Origin: CAVUQH01 sp963774445 | GTDB lineage: Bacteria; Myxococcota_A; Polyangia; Haliangiales; Haliangiaceae | DNA length: 64,000 nucleotides | NCBI GenBank assembly: GCA_963774445.1 | Contig: CAVZFC010000019.1 | Location: 682,001 to 746,000 of the forward strand | Reading direction: 5' to 3' | In this document: piece by piece, positions 18,075 to 28,283 of the stretch | Layout of the letters: each line of letters opens with the position of its first letter | How positions within the stretch are numbered: position 1 is the first letter of the stretch | Program-made: the position numbers and the translations under genes | The notes under the pieces: model-generated | What the model was told of the DNA's origin: nothing | The model's input: the letters and a program-made list of their open reading frames with translations, nothing else | The model's database searches: none

Positions 18075-19979
18075 TGAGCCGCGCCGCCGACCTCCTCGTC
18101 GACAACGAGAAGAAAGACCTCCTCCGCATCCTCACCGCCGGCAGCGTGGACGACGGCAAATCGACCCTGATCGGCCGCCTGCTCTACGACTCCAAGACCA
18201 TCTACGAGGACCACCTCGAAAAACTCGAGAGCGACTCCAAGCGCGTCGGCCACGCCGGCGAAGCCGTTGAACTATTCACTGCTCACCGACGGCCTCAAAG
18301 CCGAGCGCGAGCAGGGCATCACCATCGACGTCGCCTACCGCTACTTCTCGACCCCGCGGCGCAAGTTCATCATCGCCGACTGCCCCGGCCACGAACAGTA
18401 CACCCGCAACATGGCCACCGGCGCCTCGACCGCGGATCTGGCCATCATCCTCGTCGACGCCAAACACGGCGTGCTGCCGCAGACCCGGCGCCACAGCTTC
18501 ATCACCTCGCTCCTGGGCATCAGTCACATCGTCGTCGCCATCAACAAGATGGACCTCGTCGACTACGACGAGCAGGTGTACCGGAAGATCGTCGACGACT
18601 ACCTCGACTTCGCCACCCGCCTGGAGACCAAGAACCTCCACTTCGTCCCCATGTCCGCCCTCGAAGGAGACAACGTCGTCGAGCGCTCGGCGCGCATGCC
18701 GTGGTTCCGCTCCGGCCCCATCCTCGACTACCTCGAGACCGTCCACGTCGGGTCGACCCGAAACCTCATCGACCTCCGCTTCCCCGTCCAGCACGTCATC
18801 CGCCCCGACCGCGGCTTCCGCGGCTACGCCGGAACCGTGTCGAGCGGCGTCCTCCGCGCCGGCAGCGAAGTGACCGTATTGCCCAGCGGCAAGACCACCC
18901 GCGTCGCCGCCATCCACACCTACGACGGCGAGCTCCGCGAAGCCTTCCCGCCGATGGCCGTGACCGTCACCCTCGACGACGAGCTCGACATCAGCCGCGG
19001 CGACATGCTCGTCCAGCCCAAAAACCTCCCCCACCTCGAGAACCAGCTCGAAGCCGTCCTCGTGTGGATGTCCGAAGAGAAAATGGCGCCCGACGAGCCC
19101 TACCTCTTCAAACACACCACCACCAGCGGCCGCGCCGAAATCGCCGCCGTCGAATACAAATTCGACATCAACAACCTCAGCCGCATCGAGACCGACCACC
19201 TGGCCCTCAACGAGATCGGCCGCGTCCACCTGCGCCTGTCCCGCCGCATCGCCTTCGACCCCTACGCCCGCAACCGCGCCACCGGGGCCTTCATCCTCGT
19301 CCACCCACTCACCAACGCCACCGTCGCCGCCGGCATGATCCTCGATCGCCGCACCGCCGAGGACACCCCGTCCCTCGGCGCCGGCGGCGCCGGCCTCAAA
19401 CGCACCCGCAGCGAGATTACCCCGGCCGCCCGCGCCGACCACCTCGGCCACAAACCCGCCACCATCTGGCTAACCGGCCTCCCCTGCAGCGGCAAAACCA
19501 CCACCGCCTACGCCCTGGAGAAGGCCCTCTTCGACCGCGGCATCAACGCCCACGTCCTGGACGGCGAAAACCTCCGCCTCGGCATCAGCCAAAACCTCGG
19601 CTTCGCCGCCCTCGAGCGCAGCGAAAACGTCCGCCGCGCCGCCCACGTCGCCAAACTCTGCAACGACGCCGGCCTCCTGACCATCGTCGCCCTCGTCTCC
19701 CCCTACGCCGCCGACCGCGCCGAAGCCCGCCACATCATCGGCGACGACCGCTTCGTCGAAGTCTACCTATCCGCCCCCGCCGACATCTGCGCCACCCGCG
19801 ACACCGCCGGCCTCTACGCCCGAGCCCGCCGCGGCGACATCCCGAGATTCACCGGCGTCAGCGCCCCCTACGAAGCCCCCGAGTCCCCCGATCTCGAGCT
19901 GGACAGCGGATCGACGAACACGGATGACTGCGTCGCCATGCTCGTCGATCTGATGAACATGAGAGACGAACGCTCGTGA
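18074..19979 (+). CDS. cysNC: Bifunctional sulfate adenylyltransferase subunit 1 / APS kinase; one-base frameshift
   Basis: The N-terminal ~420 residues are the CysN GTPase (P-loop AGSVDDGKST, DCPGH, NKMD). The C-terminal ~190 are a second APS kinase (P-loop GLPCSGKTTT, FTGVSAPYEAPESP). The restored protein is 634 aa. At 18266-18272 the text reads GTTGAAC where the family sequence (EAVDYSLLTDGLKAEREQG) needs GTCGAC, giving one extra base. Leu is mostly CTC and Lys often AAA here, unlike the CTG/AAG style of the TPR genes. The stop overlaps the GTG of the first glycosyltransferase by four bases. Together with cysC and cysD it yields PAPS. Confidence 0.92.
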
Positions 19980-21178
19980 ACGCGCGCGTGGACCCTCACG
20001 GCCTGCTGCGACGTGTCCGGTGCAAGGTATCGCACAAATCCCGAGGGAGAATCCTCTATCTGACTCCGGGAGTCTTCGACAAGGGCGGGATCAGCCGCTA
20101 TTGCCGGTACCAGATCTCCGCGCTTCGCGACCTCCTCGGCGACGACTCGACTACGGTGCTTTCGCTTCTGTCAACCGACGCGCACAGCTTCGAGATCCCT
20201 TTCGAAGTCTACATGTCGAGTTCGGGCCCGAACCTACGAGGGAAGGCGTTGCTATCGTTCGCGGCTGCGGCATGCGCCTTCGGAGATCGACCGGACATCG
20301 TCTGGTCCGCCCATGCGCACCTGACTCCGATGGCCGTCGCGCTAGCGCGCCTCATCCGGGCTGAGGTGGTCGTGAATGTGTACGGGGCAGAGGTATGGAC
20401 GAATGTCACGCGCATGCGGGCGGCGTCGATTAGGGCCGCCGATTTCCTGATCAGCGATTGTCACGCGACACTGGACCACATTCTCGCTGAGCGCTTGCAC
20501 AGGCGCGAGCAGACGTATGTGCACTGGGACTGTGTCAACCTGACACGGTTCAATCCCGGGGATCCAGGCGATGTGCTCGTTCGCTATGGTGTTCCGTCCA
20601 GTCCCCATCGAATGACCGTACTCACACTCGCCCGACTCGCAGCAGACGAGGGCCATAAAGGCGTCGATCGCCTGATCGAGGTGATCGGGCACCTGCCAGC
20701 CGATGCCGGGGTCCGACTGGTCGTCGCCGGAGACGGGACGGGTCGCCAAAGCCTTGAGTCCCAGGCGGCGGCTACCCCCAACGCCGCTCACATTCACTTC
20801 ACTGGTCGCGTTACCGAAGACGACCTCCCTCTCATCTACCGAGCGTGTGACGTCTTCGCGATGGTGACCCACAAGGGCCCAGGAATTGGTGAAGGTATTC
20901 CGCTCACGCCACTCGAGGCCGCGGCCTGCGAAAAGCCAATCATCGTCGGCAATCAAGACGGTTCTCGGGAAGCTGCCGTTGATGGAGAGAGTGGTTTCAT
21001 TCTCGATCCGTTCGATCTCGACGCGCTCCGAGAGCGCATCTGCCAGCTCGCTGCGGATGAGGCGATGCGGAAATCAATGGGACGACGAGCCAAAGAGCGA
21101 ATCACGCGAGAGCACAGCTACGAGCGATTTCGCGAGCACCTCGGAGCATTCCTGCGCGACACTTCTCTTCGCGAGTAG
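19976..21178 (+). CDS. Glycosyltransferase family 4 protein
   Basis: 400 residues of GT-B fold. The N-terminal domain begins RGRILYLTPGVFDKGGISRY, with the glycine-rich acceptor loop. The C-terminal donor domain has VVAGDGTGRQSLE, FTGRVTEDDLPLIYRACDVF and the EX7E-type element EGIPLTPLEAA. GTG 19976 lies inside the cysNC stop (GTGA), linking PAPS synthesis to polysaccharide assembly. GC content and codon choice relax here relative to the cys operon. It presumably adds a sugar to the lipid-linked repeat unit at the inner membrane; donor and linkage are unknown. Confidence 0.85.
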   Translation: MNARVDPHGLLRRVRCKVSHKSRGRILYLTPGVFDKGGISRYCRYQISALRDLLGDDSTTVLSLLSTDAHSFEIPFEVYMSSSGPNLRGKALLSFAAAACAFGDRPDIVWSAHAHLTPMAVALARLIRAEVVVNVYGAEVWTNVTRMRAASIRAADFLISDCHATLDHILAERLHRREQTYVHWDCVNLTRFNPGDPGDVLVRYGVPSSPHRMTVLTLARLAADEGHKGVDRLIEVIGHLPADAGVRLVVAGDGTGRQSLESQAAATPNAAHIHFTGRVTEDDLPLIYRACDVFAMVTHKGPGIGEGIPLTPLEAAACEKPIIVGNQDGSREAAVDGESGFILDPFDLDALRERICQLAADEAMRKSMGRRAKERITREHSYERFREHLGAFLRDTSLRE

Positions 21179-21202
21179 CCGTCTAAAGGAGCCAAACTGA
21201 TC

Positions 21203-22075
21203 ATGGTTGACTACCACACGAAGCGAGTGGACCAAGAGACTGTGGAAGACGTCCAGGCGGGAAACCGCGACTGGTGGACGAGCCACACGATGTCCTACGA
21301 CTGGACCGATCGAATTGGCCACGAGCAGTTTAGCGCCGAGTGGTATGACGAAATGGACGAACGGTTCATCTACGCGTCGCGGCTGTTCGCGACGGAAACA
21401 CAACCCTTCGACAAACTCATTCCGTTCGAACAGCTACGCGGCAAGCGTGTGCTCGAAGTCGGATGCGGGATGGGTCTCCATACTGAGTTGATGGTCCGCG
21501 CCGGTGCAGAGGTTACCGCGATCGATCTGTCGCCCGTATCCGTAGAATCGACACGCCGCCGGCTCGAGATCCGAGGTCTGCAGGCCACGGTCCTGGAGAG
21601 CGATGCCGAGAAGCTGCCGTTCGCCGACGGATCGTTCGACTTTGTCTGGTCCTGGGGCGTGATCCATCATTCATCGCGCACGGGGCGCGCGGCCCGAGAG
21701 ATAGCCCGCGTATTGAAGCCAGACGGCGAATGCCGAATCATGGTCTACAATCGCGGCGGCCTGTCCACCGTCGTGGGCGTGCTGCGCGACCAGGTGTTCC
21801 GTCTCGGTCTAGGACGTCGCAGCATCGAAGAGTCCCTCTATCGCTCGACAGACGGGTTCTCCGCGCGGTTCTACGTTCGCGAGCAGTTCGAAGACCTCTT
21901 TCGCTCCTTCTTTCGCGACGTGAGCTCCGAGCTATGCGGTTCAGATGTAGACGCGGTACCACTACCCAGCCGATTGAGGACGGCTGTCTGCCGCGTGCTA
22001 CCGGATAGCTACTTGCGGTACGCGGTTTCGCGCTGGGGAGGATTCCTCTTTTTGACTGCCAAGAACCCCGACTAG
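21203..22075 (+). CDS. Class I SAM-dependent methyltransferase
   Basis: 290 residues. Motif I is VLEVGCGMGLHTE (~80-92), with AIDLSP as the acidic end of strand 2 and FDFVWSWGVIHH as motif IV. An AAGGAG ribosome site lies ~11 bases before ATG 21203. It follows the glycosyltransferase by 24 bp and is likely in the same transcript. In this setting it may O-methylate a sugar, but the substrate is not visible. Confidence 0.82.
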   Translation: MVDYHTKRVDQETVEDVQAGNRDWWTSHTMSYDWTDRIGHEQFSAEWYDEMDERFIYASRLFATETQPFDKLIPFEQLRGKRVLEVGCGMGLHTELMVRAGAEVTAIDLSPVSVESTRRRLEIRGLQATVLESDAEKLPFADGSFDFVWSWGVIHHSSRTGRAAREIARVLKPDGECRIMVYNRGGLSTVVGVLRDQVFRLGLGRRSIEESLYRSTDGFSARFYVREQFEDLFRSFFRDVSSELCGSDVDAVPLPSRLRTAVCRVLPDSYLRYAVSRWGGFLFLTAKNPD

Positions 22076-22079
22076 TGGG

Positions 22080-23084
22080 CTAGCGCTCGATCGGATCCGG
22101 CCCCGGATTGCGCTTCGCCTCTTCCAGGTCGGCGCGCACCATCATACGAGCCAGCTCGTCGAAGCCGACCTTCGGCTCCCAGCCGAGCACCTTCTTCGCC
22201 TTCGACGCGTCACCGCGCAGCTCGTCGACCTCGGTCGGGCGGAAGTACTTCGGATCGATCTCGACATGCTTGTTCCAGTCGAGATCCAGCTCGTCGAACG
22301 CAACCTCGAGGAACTCGCGCACCGAGTGCATCTCACCCGTGGCGATGACGAAGTCGTCCGCCTCCGAGTGCTGAAGGATCCGCCACATCGCTTCGACGTA
22401 GTCGCCGGCAAAACCCCAGTCGCGCTTCGCATCCAGATTGCCCAGGAACAGCTTGTCCTGGACGCCCAGCTTGATCCGCGCCGCAGCGCGCGTGATCTTG
22501 CGCGTCACGAACGTCTCTCCGCGCCGCGGCGACTCGTGATTGAACAGGATGCCGTTGCTCGCGAACATCCCGTACGCCTCACGGTAGTTGATCGTCATGT
22601 GATACGAGTACAGCTTCGCGATCGCATACGGGCTGCGCGGCAGGAACGCCGTCTCCTCGTTCTGCGGCGGCGGCGAACTACCGTACAGCTCCGACGACGA
22701 CGCCTGGTAGAACCGCGGCGACATCCCCTCCTCGCGGATCGCCTCGAGCAGACGGGTCGTCCCCAGCGCGACCACGTCACCGGTGTACTCGGGAACGTCG
22801 AACGACACCCGAACGTGACTCTGCGCACCCAGGTGATAGACCTCGTCCGGCCGCACCGTCCGCAGGATCTTGTTCAGCACGCTGCCGTCCGTCAGGTCCC
22901 CGTAGTGGAGGAACATCCGGACGCCTTTCTCGTGTGGATCCCGGTAGATATGGTCGATCCGCCCGGTGTTGAAGCTACTCGACCGGCGGATGATCCCGTG
23001 GACCTCGTAGCCCTTGTCGAGCAACAGCTCCGCCAGATACGAACCGTCCTGCCCAGTAATTCCGGTAATTAGCGCGCGTTTCAA
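22080..23084 (-). CDS. gmd: GDP-mannose 4,6-dehydratase
   Basis: Converts GDP-D-mannose to GDP-4-keto-6-deoxymannose, the first step to GDP-L-fucose and other GDP-6-deoxysugars. It is an extended SDR with GITGQDGSYLAE at the NAD(P) site, SSSELYGS, the Tyr-Lys pair in SPYAIAKLYSYH, NHESPRRGETFVTRKI and DWGFAGDYVEAMW. It is about 334 residues. I place the start at TTG 23084 (MKRALITG, five bases after AAGGTG); a GTG at 23093 would add three residues. The fucose-synthase partner is ~28 kb away at 50.9-51.8 kb. Confidence 0.95.
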   Translation of the reverse strand: MKRALITGITGQDGSYLAELLLDKGYEVHGIIRRSSSFNTGRIDHIYRDPHEKGVRMFLHYGDLTDGSVLNKILRTVRPDEVYHLGAQSHVRVSFDVPEYTGDVVALGTTRLLEAIREEGMSPRFYQASSSELYGSSPPPQNEETAFLPRSPYAIAKLYSYHMTINYREAYGMFASNGILFNHESPRRGETFVTRKITRAAARIKLGVQDKLFLGNLDAKRDWGFAGDYVEAMWRILQHSEADDFVIATGEMHSVREFLEVAFDELDLDWNKHVEIDPKYFRPTEVDELRGDASKAKKVLGWEPKVGFDELARMMVRADLEEAKRNPGPDPIER

Positions 23085-23164
23085 CAAGATCACCTTACGC
23101 GGTTGGTTGTGACCTCGTCCGGAAGACGTTCATCCAGAGCCGCAGCACCCTAGCACGAACAAAC

Positions 23165-24211
23165 TCAGGGTGCGCGGGCCGGCCGCTGGCCCGCACGGAG
23201 CCCGATCGCGGCCAGCACAAGGGGCAGATAGGCCACGCCGAGAAGCGGCCATCCCCACGTGGGACGCGCGGTCGCGAGAACCGCAAGCGGGGCGAGCCAC
23301 GCGAGATTGATGGCGATGACCGCCCCCGAAACCCGGGCGTGACTCCAGCCGCGCTGGGTCGCGTGTTGGTAGGCGTGATCGCGATGCGCCTGGTAGACGC
23401 GCTCGCCGGCCAGCAGACGTCGGAACAGCGTGTAGGTCGCATCGACGACGAAGACCCCCGTGAGGATCAGCGTTGCCGTCAGCGGCACGGAGCCACTCGC
23501 CTGCCCCCAGAGGCCCATCAGCGCCAAGAGGAAGCCGAGGAAGCCACTGCAGACGTCGCCCATGAAGATCCGCGCCGGCTGCCAGTTGAGCGCGAGGAAG
23601 CCCAGGCACGACGACGCGAGGACCGCACAGAACAGCGCCAATGACCGCTGGCCGGCGTGCTCGGCCAGTGGCCCGAGCACGATGACCACGGTGCAGCACT
23701 CCGACGCGGCGATCCCGTCGATACCGTCCATGAAGTTGTACGAGTTGATCGACCAGACGAGGTAGAGCGCCGCCAGCACCAGCGCGATGCCACCCACCAC
23801 CAAGAGATGCGGTGGAAGCGGAATCACCAGCTGATCCCGGATCACGGCAAGGCCGATCCCGGCCGCGCCGAAGTGCGCCAACAACCGCGTGCGCGCCCGC
23901 AGCCCGCGGACGTCGTCGAGCCACCCGGTCAGCGCGACGACGATGCCACCGCCGCCCACGGCCACCGGCCATCGCCAATCGCGGGTCCACACCGCGATGC
24001 CGGCCAGGGAGATGAGGGAGACGGCGACGATGGAGGCGCCGCCCCCGCGCGGGGTCGGCGTCGTGTGTGAGCTGCGCTCGTTGGGCACGTCCTCCATGCC
24101 GCGCGCGAGCGCGTAGCGTCGGATTCTCGCGGTCAACCACGCCGTCAATCCGGCGAGAGCGATGGCCCCGGCGAGCACGCCGAGATTCTGGAGGAACAAA
24201 CCGGACGTCAT
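23165..24211 (-). CDS. WecA/MraY-family polyprenyl-phosphate sugar-1-phosphate transferase
   Basis: 348 residues, ~10 membrane spans. Diagnostic motifs are the cytosolic GWLDDVRGL, NFMDGIDGIAASE (the DDxxD/NxxxD region), RIFMGD and HRDHAYQH. The family transfers a sugar-1-phosphate (usually HexNAc-1-P) to undecaprenyl phosphate, which starts the repeat unit. It is the only initiating transferase I see in the locus. It lies upstream of gmd on the same strand with an 80-bp gap and diverges from the GT2 gene to its right. Confidence 0.88.
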   Translation of the reverse strand: MTSGLFLQNLGVLAGAIALAGLTAWLTARIRRYALARGMEDVPNERSSHTTPTPRGGGASIVAVSLISLAGIAVWTRDWRWPVAVGGGGIVVALTGWLDDVRGLRARTRLLAHFGAAGIGLAVIRDQLVIPLPPHLLVVGGIALVLAALYLVWSINSYNFMDGIDGIAASECCTVVIVLGPLAEHAGQRSLALFCAVLASSCLGFLALNWQPARIFMGDVCSGFLGFLLALMGLWGQASGSVPLTATLILTGVFVVDATYTLFRRLLAGERVYQAHRDHAYQHATQRGWSHARVSGAVIAINLAWLAPLAVLATARPTWGWPLLGVAYLPLVLAAIGLRAGQRPARAP

Positions 24212-24315
24212 CTGGCGGCAGGTCGGCAGTCTACACCAGGGTTGGGTCGCGTCGCCCGTTGCCCTCGGGCTACCGGGTGGTGGAACATCGCCCGAGGACG
24301 CAACGGTTAACCCCA

Positions 24316-25104
24316 GTGAGCGAGGAACGGCCCAAGATCTCGATCGTGACGGCGGTGTACAACTGCCGCTCGACCATCGAGGACACGATCCGTTCCGTCC
24401 GCTCCCAGAGCTACGACAACGTCGAGCACGTCGTCATCGACGGCGCCTCCACGGACGGCACTACCGAGGTCCTGCGCGCCCATGCGGACGAGATCGCGAC
24501 GCTGGTGAGCGAGCCCGACCGAGGGATCTACGACGCCCTCAACAAGGGCATAGAACGATGCACCGGCGACATCGTCGGCATCCTTCACGCCGACGACTTC
24601 TACGCCAACGAGTCGGTGCTCGCAGAGGTCGCGGAGGCGTTTCGAGACATCGGTGTCGACGCGGTGTTCGCCGACGTCGAGTTCGTGGACCCATCGCGCC
24701 CCACGCGAGTCGTCCGCCATTACTCGTCCAAGGGCTTCTCTCGCCGCAGCCTCGCGCGCGGAATGATGCCCGCGCACCCCACGCTGTTCGTGCGCCGCTC
24801 GGTCTACGAGCGCCTGGGCCGGTACTCGCTGGACTACAAGATCGCGAGCGACTTCGACATGATCGTCCGCATGTTCGGCAGCGGCGACGTGCCGTTCGCC
24901 TACCTGCCCAGGGTCCTGGTGCGCATGCGGACAGGCGGCCTCAGCACCCGTTCCTGGCGCAGCAACCTGCTGCTCAACCGCGAGATCCTGGCGATCTGTC
25001 GCGCACACGGGATCCGCACCAACGTCTTCAAGGTCTACTCGAAGTACCTGTCCAAGGCATTCGAGCTCGTGCGACCGGCGCTGCGGCGAGGAGCGCAAGC
25101 GTGA
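24316..25104 (+). CDS. Glycosyltransferase family 2 protein
   Basis: 262 residues, GT-A fold: PKISIVTAVYNCRSTIEDTI at the N-terminus, DGASTDGT for nucleotide binding, and HADDFY as the metal-binding acidic motif. It lacks membrane spans. GTG 24316 was chosen because the family fold begins seven residues later; the frame is open further upstream but without similarity. Its TGA overlaps the GTG of the epimerase (GTGA), so the two are coupled. Confidence 0.85.
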   Translation: MSEERPKISIVTAVYNCRSTIEDTIRSVRSQSYDNVEHVVIDGASTDGTTEVLRAHADEIATLVSEPDRGIYDALNKGIERCTGDIVGILHADDFYANESVLAEVAEAFRDIGVDAVFADVEFVDPSRPTRVVRHYSSKGFSRRSLARGMMPAHPTLFVRRSVYERLGRYSLDYKIASDFDMIVRMFGSGDVPFAYLPRVLVRMRTGGLSTRSWRSNLLLNREILAICRAHGIRTNVFKVYSKYLSKAFELVRPALRRGAQA

Positions 25105-26070
25105 CGACGATCGCCGTCACCGGAGCCAACGGATTCGTAGGACGATTGCTGGTCGCGACCCTGGGACAGGCCGGCCATCAAGTACACGCCCTCGTCCGGC
25201 GGAAAGAGGTGGTGCCTACCGACCGCGGAGCGGCGAGCTACCAGGTGGTCCCAGAGCTGAGCGACCAGGCTGCGGTGGCCTCGGCCATCTCGGGTGCGGA
25301 CTCGCTGATTCATCTGGCTGCGCGCGCGCACGTCATGAACGACACCGTCGCCGACCCCGACCAGGCATTCCGCGAAGTCAACGTACTCGGATCCGAACGA
25401 GTCTTCGCGGCGTGCAAAGCGGCCGGGGTGCGTCGCTTCGTCTATGTCAGCAGCATCAAGGTCAACGGAGAGAGCACCCAGGGGCAGCCCTTTCGCGCCA
25501 CCGACACGCCCAATCCTCGAGATCCCTACGGCCGTTCCAAGCTCGAAGCCGAACAGCTGCTGTCGACGCGCTTGCGCGGACGCCGCGCTCGAGCTGTGCA
25601 TCGTCCGGCCACCATTGGTCTACGGGCCCGGGGTCAAGGGCAACATGCTCCGCCTCATGAAGCTCGTGCGCCGGGGAGCGCCGCTGCCGTTTCGCGGCCT
25701 GCGCAACCGCCGCAGCATTGTCGCCGTGGAGAACCTCGCCCGGCTACTCGAGCGCTGTGCCGTCCATCCCGGCGCCATCGGCAAGACGTTCCTGGTTGCC
25801 GACGATGGCCCGCTGTCAACGGAGCAGATCGTCCGGCACATCGCCGAGGGGATGGAGCGCAGACCGCGCCTGCTGCCGATTCCCATCGGTCTCCTTCGCC
25901 TGGCTGGCCGGCTGACCGGGCGCTCCGCGGAAATCGGCCGGCTCGTCGGCTCGCTCGAGGTAGACGCGTCGGACACGCTCGACAGCCTCGACTGGCAGCC
26001 CGATGTCGACAGCGCCCACGCGCTCCGCGCCATGGGCGCGTGGTTCGCAGAGCACGGCCGGGCGGGCTAG
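25101..26070 (+). CDS. NAD-dependent epimerase/dehydratase (extended SDR); one-base frameshift
   Basis: The restored protein is 322 residues. TIAVTGANGFVGRLL is the Rossmann GxxGxxG motif; LAARAHV, FVYVSSIKVNGE and the Tyr-Lys catalytic pair in DPYGRSKLEAE follow. At about 25,578 the frame shifts: removing one G in TTGCGCGGACGCC joins STRLR to DAALELCIVRPPLVYGPG. It most resembles UDP-glucose/HexNAc 4-epimerase-like SDRs that work with WecA-type initiators; exact specificity is open. Its TAG shares the tetranucleotide CTAG with the stop of the convergent capD-like gene. Confidence 0.85.
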
Positions 26071-27971
26071 GCCGACTGGTCCCGATCCGCCTCGGTCGGC
26101 GGCTGCTCGTAGCCGATCTGCAGATCGCGGATGCACGCGCGAACGCCCTCGGCGTCGCGCGCACGCACCGGGAACGACAGCCGCTCGAGAATCGTCTCCA
26201 CCATCTTGCCGTCCACCGGTTCGGGCTCACAGCGGAAAACCTTGCGCAGCGGCGTCTTGGAGATCGTCTCGATGTCGGTGCGGAGCTCCTCGAACAACTT
26301 CTCGCCGGGGCGTGTCCCGACGATCCGGATCGGGATCTCTTTCTCCGTCGCCCCGCTGAGGTGAATCATCTGTCGCGCGAGATCGACGATCTTGACCGGC
26401 TCGCCCATGTCGAGGAGGAAGATCTCGCCGTTGTCGCCGAGCGTCGCCGCCTGGATGACCAGGTTGGACGCCTCGGGGATGGTCATGAAGTAGCGGGTCG
26501 CCTCCGGGTGCGTCACCGTGAGCGGCTGGCGGCGCTGGATCTGTTCGCGGAAGATCCCGACCACGCTGCCGCGGCTCCCCAGCACGTTGCCGAAGCGCAC
26601 ACACGAAAACTTGGTCGGCCCCTTGGGCGCCAGGTACTGAACGATCTGCTCGGCGAAACGTTTGCTCGCGCCCATCACGCTGGTCGGGTTGACCGCCTTG
26701 TCGGTCGAGATCATGACGAACGACTCGACCCCGTGCTCGATCGCCAGCTGCGCCAGCTTGTGGGTGCCGAAGATGTTGTTGCGCACCGCCTCGAACGGGA
26801 AGCGCTCCATCATCGGCACGTGCTTGAACGCAGCCGCGTGGAAGATGACATCCGGCTTGTACTGTTGCAGCACCGCCTCGAGGTCACGCGTGTGGGTGAT
26901 GTCCAGGAGAATCGGCAGGCAGCGATCGGCCAGCTCGTTCCTGGCCAGCTCCCGATTGATCTCGAACAGGTTGGTCTCGTCTCGCTCGACCAGGAGAAGC
27001 CGCTCTGGCTCCGTGAGCTGCAGCTGGCGGCAGAGCTCGCTGCCGATCGACCCACCGGCACCAGTGACCAGCACCGTCTTGCCGCCGTAGATCTGCTTCA
27101 GATCGGTCATCGACAGCGACGGCGGAATCGGATCGCGGCTGAGGAGGTCCTCGATCTGCACCTCGCGCAGTTGCTCGGCGGCATTCTGCGACCCGAGCAG
27201 CTCGAAGAGGCGCGGAACGATGCGGACGTTCACGTTCAGTGGCCGGCACCGGTCCATGAGGTCGAGGATCGCCTTCGACGGGATCGATTCGGTCGTGATG
27301 ATCAGGCGCGTAGCGGCCGTCGTGCGCACGACCCGTTCGACGTCCGCCAGCGTCCCCATGACCCGAAGCCCCTGGATCTCCATGCCGCGCTTGGACTGAT
27401 CGTCATCGACGAAACCGACCGGACGAATACCCAGGTCGGGATGTCTCAGCGCCTCCTTCGCGATGGCCAGGCCACCGCGCCCCGCACCCACGAGCAGCGT
27501 CGCCTCGGCCCGATCCGCTTTCTCGTTCGAGTACCGCTCGGCCAGAATGCGCGGCAGGAACCGGGCTCCGGTCATGGCGATGAAGGTGAGCGTCCCCTCG
27601 ATGACGATGACGCCGATCGGGATAACGAAGTACTGGCTGTGCTCGATCAAGAGCAGTCGGATGAGCACCAGAATGACGCTCACCGAACCGATCGACTGAA
27701 CGAAGCGCAACGCCTCCGGCAAGCCGACGTACCGCCACATGATGCGGTACACGCCGAAGATATAGTTGGCGCCCACGCGAGCCACGGCGAGAAGCGGAAC
27801 CAGCACGAGCAACTGGTGGAAGAAGCTCGGCGGCAACGCGCCTTCGAAGCGGGTCAGATAGGCCGCCATCAGGCTGGCGGCGCAAATCGTGATGTCGATG
27901 AGCGTCGCCGCAGCCCTCGCCGGGATACGACTAGGAGACCGCTGTTGAGCGGAAGAGGGAGATGGCGCCAT
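26067..27971 (-). CDS. CapD/WbpM-type nucleoside-diphosphate-sugar 4,6-dehydratase, membrane-bound
   Basis: ~634 residues. Four N-terminal membrane spans are followed by a CoA-binding-like Rossmann domain (TLLVGAGRGGLAIAKEAL). The catalytic SDR domain has VLVTGAGGSIGSELCRQL, ISTDKAVNPTSVMGASKR (Met in place of the usual Tyr, as in PglF/WbpM) and HPEATRYFMTIPEA. The family converts UDP-GlcNAc to UDP-4-keto-6-deoxy sugars. A 4-amino sugar could follow through the aminotransferase at 33.5 kb. ATG 27971 was preferred; an ATG at 28,016 would add 15 Pro-rich residues. The frame is intact. Confidence 0.92.
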   Translation of the reverse strand: MAPSPSSAQQRSPSRIPARAAATLIDITICAASLMAAYLTRFEGALPPSFFHQLLVLVPLLAVARVGANYIFGVYRIMWRYVGLPEALRFVQSIGSVSVILVLIRLLLIEHSQYFVIPIGVIVIEGTLTFIAMTGARFLPRILAERYSNEKADRAEATLLVGAGRGGLAIAKEALRHPDLGIRPVGFVDDDQSKRGMEIQGLRVMGTLADVERVVRTTAATRLIITTESIPSKAILDLMDRCRPLNVNVRIVPRLFELLGSQNAAEQLREVQIEDLLSRDPIPPSLSMTDLKQIYGGKTVLVTGAGGSIGSELCRQLQLTEPERLLLVERDETNLFEINRELARNELADRCLPILLDITHTRDLEAVLQQYKPDVIFHAAAFKHVPMMERFPFEAVRNNIFGTHKLAQLAIEHGVESFVMISTDKAVNPTSVMGASKRFAEQIVQYLAPKGPTKFSCVRFGNVLGSRGSVVGIFREQIQRRQPLTVTHPEATRYFMTIPEASNLVIQAATLGDNGEIFLLDMGEPVKIVDLARQMIHLSGATEKEIPIRIVGTRPGEKLFEELRTDIETISKTPLRKVFRCEPEPVDGKMVETILERLSFPVRARDAEGVRACIRDLQIGYEQPPTEADRDQSA

Positions 27972-28144
27972 GAGGTACGGAGGGTGTGGGCAGCCCGGTC
28001 CAGTCTTGCCGGGCATCCGACGTGCGGCAAGTCCAGCGGGGACGAAACGGCTCTCTAGGGAGAGTCGCTCGATGGAGGTGATCGGTTCATTCGGATCCGA
28101 TCGATTCCGTGCGTGCCCGATCGCACAGGGCGATGGTTGCTGTG

Positions 28145-28150
28145 TATAAT
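28145..28150 (+). promoter_or_regulatory. Candidate -10 element for the wza-ligase-wzc operon
   Basis: A perfect TATAAT in a locally AT-rich patch (GTGTATAATTAGATGG), 134 bp upstream of the wza-type ATG, inside a 312-bp divergent gap. The matching -35 position (about 28,122-28,127, CGCACA) is poor, so an activator or another sigma contact may be needed. The rest of the gap also holds the palindrome TCGGATCCGA at 28,091-28,100. Confidence 0.4.
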
Positions 28151-28283
28151 TAGATGGTTAGGGAATCAGAGGGCCCCGGGGCCATACACCTCGCGCAACT
28201 CGGATCATGAACGCCAGCCGCGTGGTGGTCGTCTCTACTACCTGGAGAGTCGCCCTCAATCCTGCTATCGACCCTTGGGAATC

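Noticed and set aside
24162..28058. A ~1300-codon plus-strand open frame running over several genes
   Set aside because: It changes between shadow frames of the GT2, epimerase and capD-like genes; it only resembles a real protein where it briefly shares the epimerase frame.
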